A stretch of 64,000 nt of DNA from the NCBI GenBank assembly GCA_051418055.1, contig JBPRGH010000054.1:1-64000 (forward strand), read 5' to 3'. This DNA is from JBPRGH01 sp051418055 (GTDB taxonomy: Bacteria > Bacteroidota > Bacteroidia > Cytophagales > Cyclobacteriaceae). Position 1 is the first letter of the stretch. Each line of letters starts with the position of its first letter. Shown here one piece after another: positions 9,801-16,948 of this stretch. The translations under genes and the position numbers were made by a program. Under the pieces are notes generated by a model. It did not search any database. It was not told where the DNA came from and was given only the letters and a program-made list of their open reading frames with translations.

Positions 9801-11782
9801 ATAGCCTTAAGGAGCTCTTTTTCTGACAGTCCAGCGTTTTTCATCAGCGGAGAGGCTGCAAAGAATGCACCCTGGAAAGCAATACCCTGCATTCGTAACT
9901 GTAGCTCAGAATCAGTGGCCTCTTCCCGGGCTATTTTGAAACCATCTATATAAAAGATGCGAATGCCATTCTCTATAATGATTTTTTGATATTGCTTTGG
10001 AATATCTTCCCATACCGCGTCAGGATTAGCCTTGTCGCTTTGAATAATAAAGCAGCCACCTTTTTTCAACCCGGCAAGGGCGTTTGTATGTTTGAAAACA
10101 TTTGGGTCCGGCGATAGTACAACATCTACAAAGATGTATTCACAGTTGATCCGGATAGGTTCCGGAGCAGCAGATAAATAATAAGTCGTTGGCTGGCCTT
10201 TCTTCTCAGAGCCATATTTTGGATTTGCTTTTATATCGTAACCCAGCAGATCGAATAAAGTCATTGCCAGGTTTTTTCCAGTTGTCATCGCTCCCCAGCC
10301 ACCTACAGAGTGAAAGCGAACAGTGGTAGCGCCTTTAGGCATCAAATTAGGATTTTCCGATCCATGTACTGCCAGCTTTTTCACATTCGGATAAGAAGCT
10401 TCAATACTTTCCTGGTAAGCACGTTGTTTTGGCGTAAAAGGAGTATCTCTGATAAAGTCTATAGAGAGGTAAAACTGTTTTTTATGTTCCCCTTTTGGCA
10501 ACATGTTTTCCACCGCACCAATTAAGCCTTCCGGCTGCAGGTCACGGCTTCCAAGTCCAAAAGAACCTGAATAGATGGAAGGAGAATCATTTGGTCCATA
10601 GCTGGATAATTCAGGATAAGGTTTATCATTTCTTGTTCTTCCGTTCTCCTGGCACTTGGATATCACCGCACGTAATTCCCTGGCAATTGGAAGGTCCACA
10701 GCTAATGGCTGATCGAGTCGTTCAAGTACAACTACGCCTTTTTTGCCTTTAACTATCTTTGAAAGCAGGTCTGCCGGGAATGGCCGGAACATGAGCAGGT
10801 TTACCACCCCTACTTTCAGGTTACGCGTTTTTCGAAGGTAGTCAACTACTACTTCAGCGCTTGGTATTATGCTTCCCTGTCCAAGGATTAAATAATCGGC
10901 ATCCTCGGCTTTATACGTCATAACCCGTGCATATTCACGTCCGGTGAGCTGTGAGAATTCTTCAAATGCCTGATCTGTAATTTCTTTAATGTGATCGAAG
11001 AAGTACGGGCGTTGTGCAGCCACACTTTGCATATAGGCATCCTGATTCTGTACTATCCCAGCCATCAGTGGATTATCAACATCCCATAGCTCAGGGATAC
11101 GGCGCCGTTTTTCGCCATAAATAATCCTTTGGGCAGGTGTGGGAGTATCAATAATATCGTCAGGCCTGCCAAGAAATTCTTTAATAAGCTCCCGCTCCGG
11201 TACATTTAAGCTTTCAATAAGGTGTGTTGTGAGGAAACCATCCTGCGCTATTACACCTGGTGTCAATGACATTTCAGCTACTTTGTGTGCTATAATATTA
11301 AGGTCCGCAACATGTTGGGCATTTTTGGCAAAAAGCTGGAAAAATCCGGTATCGTCAATGGCATGGTAATCATCATGGCCGGCATGTACATTGAGTGTAG
11401 ACTTAGTCATGGCCCGGGCTCCAATATTAAGCACATAAGTAAGCCGTTTTCCAACGGCTGCATAAAGTGACTCGTGCATATAAGCTATACCTTGTCCGGA
11501 CGAAAAATTTGACGATCGAAGCCCGGTCATCGAAAGCCCGGCCGTTACTGCAGCGGCGGCATGCTCTCCTTCCGGTTCAATAAAGATCAGAGGTCTTTCG
11601 GATATATTTAGATGGCCTTTTGCAGCTTCTTCGGCCCAATACTCTCCCATTTGTGTGGAAGGGGTGATCGGATATGCACCGGCAGCATCCGATGATTCAC
11701 GTTCACACATAATAGCTACCGTGTTACCATCCATTGCTGCCCGTATGCCGGGATATTTTGGGGTTGCTTTTTTGTTGCTCAT
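6869..11782 (-). CDS. nifJ: Giant pyruvate:ferredoxin oxidoreductase with a C-terminal ferredoxin domain
   Basis: This enzyme is predicted to convert pyruvate and CoA to acetyl-CoA, CO2 and reduced ferredoxin. At 1637 residues it is about 450 longer than usual NifJ proteins. Order: PFOR domain I (ESSDAAGAYPITPSTQMGE near residue 30), domain II, the gamma domain (RFHSVGGWGAMTTGK), and 4Fe-4S motifs near residues 786 (CTACGDCYTVCP) and 919 (CKGCMECVTVC). The TPP domain follows (GDGACLGCSEK, GGDGAMYDIG near 1218, YSNTGGQ), then a single-cluster ferredoxin-like domain near 1568 (CTACDEC). Extra helical segments lie between the two cluster motifs and between GACLGCSEK and NATGCTS. The second cluster motif ends in Q instead of CP. 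The start overlaps the HEPN gene (ATGA) and rnfC follows within 7 bp. Confidence 0.92.
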   Translation of the reverse strand: MSNKKATPKYPGIRAAMDGNTVAIMCERESSDAAGAYPITPSTQMGEYWAEEAAKGHLNISERPLIFIEPEGEHAAAAVTAGLSMTGLRSSNFSSGQGIAYMHESLYAAVGKRLTYVLNIGARAMTKSTLNVHAGHDDYHAIDDTGFFQLFAKNAQHVADLNIIAHKVAEMSLTPGVIAQDGFLTTHLIESLNVPERELIKEFLGRPDDIIDTPTPAQRIIYGEKRRRIPELWDVDNPLMAGIVQNQDAYMQSVAAQRPYFFDHIKEITDQAFEEFSQLTGREYARVMTYKAEDADYLILGQGSIIPSAEVVVDYLRKTRNLKVGVVNLLMFRPFPADLLSKIVKGKKGVVVLERLDQPLAVDLPIARELRAVISKCQENGRTRNDKPYPELSSYGPNDSPSIYSGSFGLGSRDLQPEGLIGAVENMLPKGEHKKQFYLSIDFIRDTPFTPKQRAYQESIEASYPNVKKLAVHGSENPNLMPKGATTVRFHSVGGWGAMTTGKNLAMTLFDLLGYDIKANPKYGSEKKGQPTTYYLSAAPEPIRINCEYIFVDVVLSPDPNVFKHTNALAGLKKGGCFIIQSDKANPDAVWEDIPKQYQKIIIENGIRIFYIDGFKIAREEATDSELQLRMQGIAFQGAFFAASPLMKNAGLSEKELLKAIEEQLQHKFGGKGQRVVDDNMRVVKRGFDEVHEITKKEINESKKSLNGKPELPIPVMMKDIPKSKSNLSDIHRFWEQTGNFYARGMGSDNITDPFIGLSVMPAVSSVFRDMTGIRFEHPEWIPNNCTACGDCYTVCPDTAIPGLVSELSDILDTVVKRVKKNHGKIEKLPRAVRKLEGEIRKQFNAAKDNDATVNNMIREAIDQMVQQSNDEALTEEFGWFLEELGDFKFAMTRPYYDLHEKKAPNSGGLFSITINPNTCKGCMECVTVCQDEALKPIVQTEESIASLRKDWDFWMDLPTTPQKYHRIDDLEEKIGPLETILLDKSAYLNFASGDGACLGCSEKTVIHLFVATVESLMQPRIKKHVAHLESLITKLEQHIQAGLLATVDINDTDTINRILKEKHNSDLTMSAIASQLEKEKGSKPIDQEWLEEMSQLLAQLKRLKWNYTEGYTGKGRSNMGMTNATGCTSVWGSSYPYNPYPFPWANHLFQDCTSMAMGIFEGHMAKMAEGFKAIRKAELELKGEYRRSEHKEFFTYFNWTQFTDEEWHLSPPVVAVGGDGAMYDIGLQNLSRMMASGKPIKVIIVDTQVYSNTGGQACTSGFIGQISDMAQYGKRWKGKSEPRKEIGLIAMAHRNTYVLQGTMANTSQMIEGFIEGLMTRRPAIFNLYTTCQPEHGVADDLGVNQAKLAVESRAYPIFKYNPDLSILARESFDLTGNPAMDKIWPAYKLKYMENGIQKTMGVPMTFADFAITEGRFRKHFRKAPRDTWNDNMIQLSEFLELDADEREGKFPYIWAVDQKQQLSRVLVAEPIVESCEERRDFWIMLKDLAGITEKEEKEEEDVESKIRSNIVNTLAQNLMKLAGGERNGSELKLTKEAISPVVKAVEDKEDANDGQDYLAPWIETEECTACDECIDINPKIFAYNDDKKVFIKDPKAGPYQDLVKAAEKCTAEVIHPGLPANAKDNEKWIKRGEKFN

Positions 11783-12159
11783 GACATTTCTGTTTTCTTA
11801 ATAAGCGGGTATACTGTATTTCTTGTATTTTCTGCCATTGCATAAAAATCCATGGCCATATCAATATTCATCCACTGGTGCTCTGTTTCTGCAGGATTAT
11901 AAAAAGGTGACAGGTGTACCTCATTAAATTTTTTATCTACCTTACGGCAGGCTTCAACCAGATCCTTTACTGATTTTGATTCCGGAAGATACTTTCCGTT
12001 ACTTAAAAGAAAGCTGTTCAGAAAGCTGACAACTGCCTCATTAGCATGTTTACAAATGCTGTAGGGCACTACGTCTTCCGATGGTTTCTGAAGTTCCACT
12101 CTGGCCCGATCAAGATGTGATTCAGCCTGCTTTAGAAGAATATTTATTACCTGGTCCAT
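11779..12159 (-). CDS. HEPN-domain protein coupled to PFOR
   Basis: The 126-residue all-helical protein has the HEPN pattern: a first helix with LLKQAESHLDRARVEL, a central ICKHANEAVVSFLNSFLL segment, and a last helix ending AENTRNTVYPLI. The RNase motif R-x4-6-H seen in toxin HEPN proteins is absent from the last helix (R-N-T-V-Y), so it is probably not an RNase. Its stop overlaps the PFOR start as ATGA and it is the first gene of the PFOR-Rnf unit. A role as assembly or regulatory partner of PFOR is inferred from position only. Confidence 0.75.
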   Translation of the reverse strand: MDQVINILLKQAESHLDRARVELQKPSEDVVPYSICKHANEAVVSFLNSFLLSNGKYLPESKSVKDLVEACRKVDKKFNEVHLSPFYNPAETEHQWMNIDMAMDFYAMAENTRNTVYPLIKKTEMS

Positions 12160-12253
12160 TGTTCTTTATTTTTAGCTGTATTCCTTGTTTAAAAATAAAA
12201 AGACAGGTAGGGATGTAACATGATAATTATCATAAGGGGCTATGATTTTTACT

Positions 12254-12379
12254 TGAGCTTGAAATTTGAAGTTCAAAGTTCAAGGTTCAAAGCTTTTCCC
12301 CTCCTCCGAGTCTCCTGCAAGGGACTCTGAGGACTTAGACGGGTTAAAAGTTTAAAATTCAATGTTTAAAGTTCAATTT
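12254..12379. repeat. Heptad (GTTCAAR-type) repeats around a hairpin
   Basis: Degenerate seven-base units of the type AAGTTCA/AAGGTTC run from about 12254 to 12296 and again from 12342 to 12379, the second block reaching into the last codons of the DUF4403 gene. Between them an 11-bp stem (TCCTCCGAGTC at 12302-12312, GACTCTGAGGA at 12323-12333) closes a short loop containing CTGCAAG. The heptad type recurs at 43.36-43.41 kb. Confidence 0.6.
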
Positions 12380-13784
12380 TTTTGGTCACCAGCCGGTCAT
12401 TCAGGTAAGCATGTGCCTTTCCTCTTATGTCAAATGACCATTCAAAACGGTCAGGATAATATATTGTGGTATCGGATCTGAGGTGGCTGAAGGAAAGCTC
12501 AAGGTCTATTTTTGAACCAAGGTCTGAATTATTAAGGGCCTGTACGATTTTGGTATCCAGTGAATCCAGGATATGCGCCAGTTTTATTTTTGTCTGCTCC
12601 TGTACAAAACTTTCCAGTGAAGCTTTTGATATCCATTCTACGGTATTAACAATCAGATTCCCGCTTTCAATCTTGTATTGAATATTATCAATAGACAGTT
12701 CTTTCTCCGCAGTAAGTGTAGGCCTCCCTTTCGCTGATAAACGCAGATCAATATCACCCTTCAGATCAAAATTAAGCTTTAACTGCTGCCGGTCACTTGT
12801 TACTCTGAAATTCTCTAACGAAGCTGTTAATCCATTATAGTATATTTCATTTTGATCAAGCCGGCTGTTCAGGATATTATCAGCATAAGAATAAGGCATT
12901 ACAATTGTAGCAAACAATGCTAATCCCGGTTTATCTTCTGAATATTGATTATCTGGAAGTGGCTTTATAGTTTCTAACATTACCCCTTTAAGCGGTGTAA
13001 TGATAATATTGGTGCTTGTGCTAATTATGGCTCTTATCGTATCTGTCACCTGTCGATCAAGTTTTGCCGCGAAATTTGAAGGATTTGTTGTTAACCAGAT
13101 ATCTATTGGTTCTCTGGCAATTCGATGTGTTTTATTAAGTAGATCCCAGATAGCCATAACTTCATTTTGTATGGGTACCGATTCATTTAATGCGCTGCAT
13201 ATGGCATCTTCAATAGCCGATGAGTTCTTGTTAAGCTGCTTTTTAACAGTATTTTTTAAATTAATTTTAATTCCCAGAAGCTTTGTCTCAGGTTCGTCTA
13301 TCCAGTGGATCTTCTGAATTTTACATGCTGCAGCCAGATTAAAATTTTCATCAATAGAAAGATCCGTATGAAGGTCCAGGCGTAGTTTGAAGTCTACTTC
13401 TCTATTTACTTTAATTGCAGCTACTTTTTTATTAAAATTGACCGTTGCAAGTACAGGTATGGAAGCATCAAGATTATTTTGATAACCATTCAGCAGTAAC
13501 CGTCCTATTGGTTCTACTTTTAATATGAGATAATCTCCCCTATTATTTAGTTGGATTGTATCGTTTACCAGGATGTCCGGCATTATACGGTTCATCATAC
13601 GTGCAAGATCATTTACCGGAAAATCTAATGGAAACTGGAGGGTTGATAGCTTTTTATTGTCGTCAGCTGATATCTTTTTTAACTCAATTCTTTTTGATTT
13701 ATCAATCAATTTATCTGAATCTTCGGATGTGCCACACCCCAATAATAAGAGGATGAAAAAGAAGTGTGGTAACAGCCTTATCAT
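12366..13784 (-). CDS. DUF4403 family lipoprotein
   Basis: The predicted 472-residue product begins MIRLLPHFFFILLLLGCG, a lipoprotein signal with the Cys in an LLGC lipobox, so it should be exported and lipidated. I prefer ATG 13784 over one nine codons earlier because it places the signal peptide at the N-terminus. The body resembles DUF4403 proteins, with long beta-rich repeats and the segment FPLDFPVNDLARMMNRIMPDIL near the start. This family is thought to adopt a lipid-binding TULIP-like fold, which would suit transport between membranes, but function is not established. It is about 70 bp downstream of the dehydrogenase gene. Confidence 0.7.
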   Translation of the reverse strand: MIRLLPHFFFILLLLGCGTSEDSDKLIDKSKRIELKKISADDNKKLSTLQFPLDFPVNDLARMMNRIMPDILVNDTIQLNNRGDYLILKVEPIGRLLLNGYQNNLDASIPVLATVNFNKKVAAIKVNREVDFKLRLDLHTDLSIDENFNLAAACKIQKIHWIDEPETKLLGIKINLKNTVKKQLNKNSSAIEDAICSALNESVPIQNEVMAIWDLLNKTHRIAREPIDIWLTTNPSNFAAKLDRQVTDTIRAIISTSTNIIITPLKGVMLETIKPLPDNQYSEDKPGLALFATIVMPYSYADNILNSRLDQNEIYYNGLTASLENFRVTSDRQQLKLNFDLKGDIDLRLSAKGRPTLTAEKELSIDNIQYKIESGNLIVNTVEWISKASLESFVQEQTKIKLAHILDSLDTKIVQALNNSDLGSKIDLELSFSHLRSDTTIYYPDRFEWSFDIRGKAHAYLNDRLVTKKIEL

Positions 13785-13881
13785 ATATTTTATTTCCAGT
13801 TTAAAATACAATATACATGCTGATTATCATAGCGTCAAATAAAAATCCTTTTAGTATTAATTTGGTTTTTTAATGAGGTAA

Positions 13882-14802
13882 TTATTTAACTGAATCGATA
13901 GCTTTCCTTAATATATCTGCTGAATGGTAAAGCCTGGCCTGCTCCTTATCATCAAGAGCTATTTCATATACTTCACTGATCCCATTTTCTGATATTACTG
14001 ATGGCAGAGAAAGCGCCACATCATTTAGTCCATAATGGCCCTGTACTACACTGGAGATATTTACAAATCGCCGCTCATTTCTGGTGATCCATTTAAGCAA
14101 TGTTGCTGTAACAAGCCCTATGGCATGATTGGTAGCACCCTTTCTTTTAATGATCTCCTGAGCGGCGTAGCGTACTTTACTACTGATCTCCTGCTCATAT
14201 TCCTGTTTCCAGTCTTTCCAGCTTCTTAAGGAAATGCCACCTGCCATGGCGCGAGACCAGATGGTAACTTCCGATTCCCCATGTTCGCCAATCACATTGG
14301 CATGTATACTTTTTGGATCTACATTTATTTTCCTGCCGATAAACTCCCTTAATCGGGCGGTGTCAAGCATAGTACCTGTTCCGATCACCCGGTGAACAGG
14401 GAGGCCTGTATATTTCTGATAATAATATGTTAGTACATCGACAGGATTTGCTACTATGATTAATATGCCTTTATATCCATGAAGCTTTTCTGAAATATCC
14501 TTAACAATTTTAATATTTTCCTTCAACAGGTCCAGCCGTGTTTCATTTGGCTTACCCCCCCGGCCTGCTGTAATTACAATTGCCCGACAATGGATCATTT
14601 CTTCAATACTTACCGAACTGACTTTAGCTGTCGGATAAAAAGAGGAACCATGATTAAGGTCCATTGCCTCACCTTCGGAAATGGAAGGATTTATATCATT
14701 AACCAATAGCTCCTGGCAAATCCCCTGGTTTAGGATAGAGATTGCAACACTTGCTCCTACCCATCCCATCCCTATTATTCCGATTGCATTTTGATAATTC
14801 AT
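13882..14802 (-). CDS. Lactate/malate dehydrogenase family protein
   Basis: This NAD-dependent 2-hydroxyacid dehydrogenase is 306 residues long. It has an N-terminal Rossmann loop GMGWVGASVA, the catalytic-loop segment TAGRGGKPNETRLDLLKEN, NPVDVLTYYYQKYTGLP, TGTMLDTARLREFIG (Asp and Arg of the active site) and the catalytic His in VIGEHGESE. In lactate dehydrogenases the specificity position in the loop is Gln and in malate dehydrogenases Arg; here it appears to be Gly. The overall sequence (GEHGESE, LDTARLR) looks more like LDH, but the substrate is uncertain. Confidence 0.82.
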   Translation of the reverse strand: MNYQNAIGIIGMGWVGASVAISILNQGICQELLVNDINPSISEGEAMDLNHGSSFYPTAKVSSVSIEEMIHCRAIVITAGRGGKPNETRLDLLKENIKIVKDISEKLHGYKGILIIVANPVDVLTYYYQKYTGLPVHRVIGTGTMLDTARLREFIGRKINVDPKSIHANVIGEHGESEVTIWSRAMAGGISLRSWKDWKQEYEQEISSKVRYAAQEIIKRKGATNHAIGLVTATLLKWITRNERRFVNISSVVQGHYGLNDVALSLPSVISENGISEVYEIALDDKEQARLYHSADILRKAIDSVK

Positions 14803-14880
14803 CTCCAGTTCTTTTTAGCTTTTTCTCCTCTAAGAATAATGTATATTAAATGGTTATTGAAAAAGATTGCTACAGTCCCG

Positions 14881-14910
14881 CCCCCTCAGATTCAACTGCA
14901 AGGGACTGAG
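14881..14910. repeat. Hairpin with CTGCAAGGGACT core
   Basis: CTCAG (14885-14889) pairs with CTGAG (14906-14910). The right half, CTGCAAGGGACTGAG, nearly repeats the hairpin at 12302-12333, in the same direction, so the two elements bracket the DUF4403 and dehydrogenase genes. Confidence 0.5.
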
Positions 14911-14917
14911 AAAATAA

Positions 14918-15427
14918 TTAGCCTATGTTTACTTCCACCGGAACATTTAATGCTTTACCGGCTTTTGATGCATAGGTTTCCATCATATTTTTGTCTTTGT
15001 CATAATTTATGACAATAGCCCTGGAATTTTTCAATAAGAGTTGAGTATAGTAGGTCGTAATCAAAACATTCCTCCTGGTCGGGCCAATCCCATTTTGGTC
15101 TGTACCCCTGCGGATCTTTTTTATTACCTGAATTTGTGAAATATCTGCAGAGCTATATTCTCTGGTAAAGACCAAAAAGAATAATCCCCGTGTGATTTTT
15201 ACTATTTTACATGTAGGTGATATGATCGTCTGGTACTTTAATCCTGCCACTAACATCCCAATACAAAACAAGACAATAGCAAAATACCCGATCATTTCTA
15301 CCTGAAAATAATATTTGTTTCCAAAGTAGACCAGGCCTGCAACAGACATTTGGACGATACCTGTGGTAAACTTCAGGCTATCAACTTCATAACTCATCGA
15401 GTATAAATCTGTCTCTTTTGTTGCCAT
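14918..15427 (-). CDS. Membrane protein of unknown function, PH-like C-terminal part
   Basis: The 169-residue protein has two predicted membrane helices (about residues 24-36 and 44-63) followed by a soluble beta-rich region with ISPTCKIVKITRGLFFLVFTREYSSADISQIQVI, the pattern of bacterial PH-like domains found after paired helices. I do not recognise a specific family. It is transcribed toward the dehydrogenase gene, from which it is separated by the CTGCAAGGGACT hairpin. Confidence 0.6.
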   Translation of the reverse strand: MATKETDLYSMSYEVDSLKFTTGIVQMSVAGLVYFGNKYYFQVEMIGYFAIVLFCIGMLVAGLKYQTIISPTCKIVKITRGLFFLVFTREYSSADISQIQVIKKIRRGTDQNGIGPTRRNVLITTYYTQLLLKNSRAIVINYDKDKNMMETYASKAGKALNVPVEVNIG

Positions 15428-15557
15428 GCTTTTAATAAGAAGAGAAGTATAATAGGATTATTTACTGGTAATTACAATAGTGAATAATAATTTTTTGAAC
15501 TTTAAAAAATAAAATATTTAATTTAAATGTCATTTTAAAAGATATTATCCGGATATA

Positions 15558-16121
15558 ATGAAACCCGCAAAACAACTGGCACCATCGGATCAGGAAGAGC
15601 TATTAAAAATATTAAAAGCCCGTTTCGAAAAAAACGTGAGCCGTCATAATGGTATGGACTGGTCAAAAGTACAGGAAAAGTTAGGGACTAATCCGGAAAA
15701 GCTGTGGTCACTTCATGAGATGGAAAAATCCGGCGGTGAGCCGGATGTGGTGGATTTTGATAAAAAGACTAATGAATATATTTTTTTTGATTGTTCTGCT
15801 GAAAGCCCAAAAGGCCGCAGGAGCCTGTGTTACGATCCTGAAGCACTGGAATCAAGAAAGAAGTATAAGCCGGCAGACAGCGCTATAAACATGGCAAATT
15901 ATATGGGGGTTGAGATTTTAACTGAGGAACAGTATCGTAAGCTTCAGAACCTTGATAAATTTGACCTGAAAACATCGAGCTGGATAAAAACCCCTGAAAA
16001 GATTAGGTCACTCGGAGGTGCCCTTTTCTGCGACCGCCGGTTTGATACTGTATTTGTTTATCATAATGGTGCGGAATCTTACTATGGAGCGAGAGGATTT
16101 AGGGGAATGCTGAGGGTGTGA
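15558..16121 (+). CDS. DUF4256 domain protein
   Basis: The 187-residue soluble protein matches DUF4256 by its recurring blocks: LKARFEKNVSRHNGMDWSKVQ near the N-terminus, a central GGEPDVVDFDKKTNEYIFFDCSAESPKGRRSLCYD, and a C-terminal GALFCDRRFDTVFVYHNGAESYYGARGFRGMLRV. No catalytic role is known to me. It stands alone, divergent from the membrane-protein gene at 15427, with a 130-bp AT-rich gap between that should hold both promoters. Confidence 0.8.
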   Translation: MKPAKQLAPSDQEELLKILKARFEKNVSRHNGMDWSKVQEKLGTNPEKLWSLHEMEKSGGEPDVVDFDKKTNEYIFFDCSAESPKGRRSLCYDPEALESRKKYKPADSAINMANYMGVEILTEEQYRKLQNLDKFDLKTSSWIKTPEKIRSLGGALFCDRRFDTVFVYHNGAESYYGARGFRGMLRV

Positions 16122-16144
16122 TCTTAGCATCTTTCCCCTGATTT

Positions 16145-16220
16145 AGAAGAATGAACGCTTCAAGAGCTTATTGAACCACTATTAAAATTAATCCAAAGCT
16201 GATAATCCCCTCTATCTTAG
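16145..16220. repeat. Left copy of a direct repeat flanking the GIY-YIG gene
   Basis: This stretch, including AAGAGCTTATT, CCACTATTA and CCTCTATCTTA, is recognisably repeated at 16681-16760 (AAGAGCTAATT, CCACTATTA, CCTCTATCTCTTA) in the same orientation and order, roughly three quarters identical by eye. The copies bracket the GIY-YIG gene and its hairpins, as expected if that gene entered with a duplicated flank. Confidence 0.5.
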
Positions 16221-16301
16221 TACTAGATAAAAAAAGATGCTATGGATTTTTATAGGTTCTCTTGATAGTTTTAGTTCTTTTTATTTTTTATAGCCACTGG
16301 G

Positions 16302-16320
16302 TCCCGCAACAGGTGCGGGA
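16302..16320. repeat. Hairpin TCCCGC/GCGGGA with loop AACAGGT
   Basis: A six-base perfect stem (16302-16307 with 16315-16320) closes a seven-base loop AACAGGT, 30 bp upstream of the GIY-YIG start. The hairpin at 16656-16674 has the reverse-complement loop ACCTGTT with a different but still paired stem. Confidence 0.65.
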
Positions 16321-16350
16321 ACTGGGAGTTAATTTTTTTATCTTTAAGTT

Positions 16351-16644
16351 ATGAGTAGATTTTATGTATATATAGTCACAAATCTTCGTCATACAGTATT
16401 CTACACCGGCTTTACAGATGATGTTGAAAGACGTACATATGAGCATAAAAATCAACTTCGTGAAAGCTTCACAAAAAAATATAACTGCTCCAAACTAATT
16501 TATTTTGAAGAATTCACTGATTCCGAAGAAGCATTACATAGAGAAAAGCAAATAAAAAGATATAGAAGGCAATGGAAGAGAAATTTAATTAATGATATAA
16601 ATCCTAACTGGATGGACCTTTATGACAAATTTATTTCTTACTAA
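16351..16644 (+). CDS. GIY-YIG nuclease family protein (YhbQ/UPF0213-like)
   Basis: The 97-residue single-domain protein has the GIY-YIG elements in order: YVYIVTN as the first strand, FYTGFTDDVERRTYEHKN with the catalytic-type Arg and Tyr, then LIYFEEFTDSEEALHREKQIKRYRRQWKRNLI. Such small proteins are structure-selective nucleases by fold, but their cellular role is poorly known. It has no DNA-binding extension. It stands alone and is bracketed by opposed hairpins and outer direct repeats, suggesting it was acquired as a cassette. Confidence 0.88.
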   Translation: MSRFYVYIVTNLRHTVFYTGFTDDVERRTYEHKNQLRESFTKKYNCSKLIYFEEFTDSEEALHREKQIKRYRRQWKRNLINDINPNWMDLYDKFISY

Positions 16645-16655
16645 CAATAACTAGT

Positions 16656-16674
16656 CCCCGGACCTGTTCCGGGG
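16656..16674. repeat. Hairpin CCCCGG/CCGGGG with loop ACCTGTT
   Basis: A six-base stem (16656-16661 with 16669-16674) closes loop ACCTGTT 11 bp after the GIY-YIG stop. It is the inverted counterpart of the hairpin at 16302-16320: the loop is conserved while stem bases changed in pairs. Confidence 0.65.
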
Positions 16675-16680
16675 CCCCGA

Positions 16681-16760
16681 AGATAGAACCACTACAAGAG
16701 CTAATTAAAACCACTATTATAACCAATGAAAAGGTGATGATCTCCTCTATCTCTTACCTT
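16681..16760. repeat. Right copy of a direct repeat flanking the GIY-YIG gene
   Basis: Partner of 16145-16220, same orientation. There is no gene between here and glnS. Confidence 0.5.
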
Positions 16761-16948
16761 CATTTAATGTTAGATTAATACAGTAGCAGAGGTTGTGTAC
16801 TAAGCCAGGGCAATATCAGTTTTAATTTTAATGTTCGAGGTTCAAACCTGTCAGCAAAATTATCTCCCACTTCCCAAACATATCCTGTTGCTCTTTTGTA
16901 TGACAATTGTCTGTAATTCCTGTAATTTTGCCGTTCAATTTTTGTAAG

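Noticed and set aside
16700..16906. Minus-strand frame at 16775-16987 overlapping the glnS start
   Set aside because: Overlaps the intergenic repeat and the glnS start, with no recognisable features.
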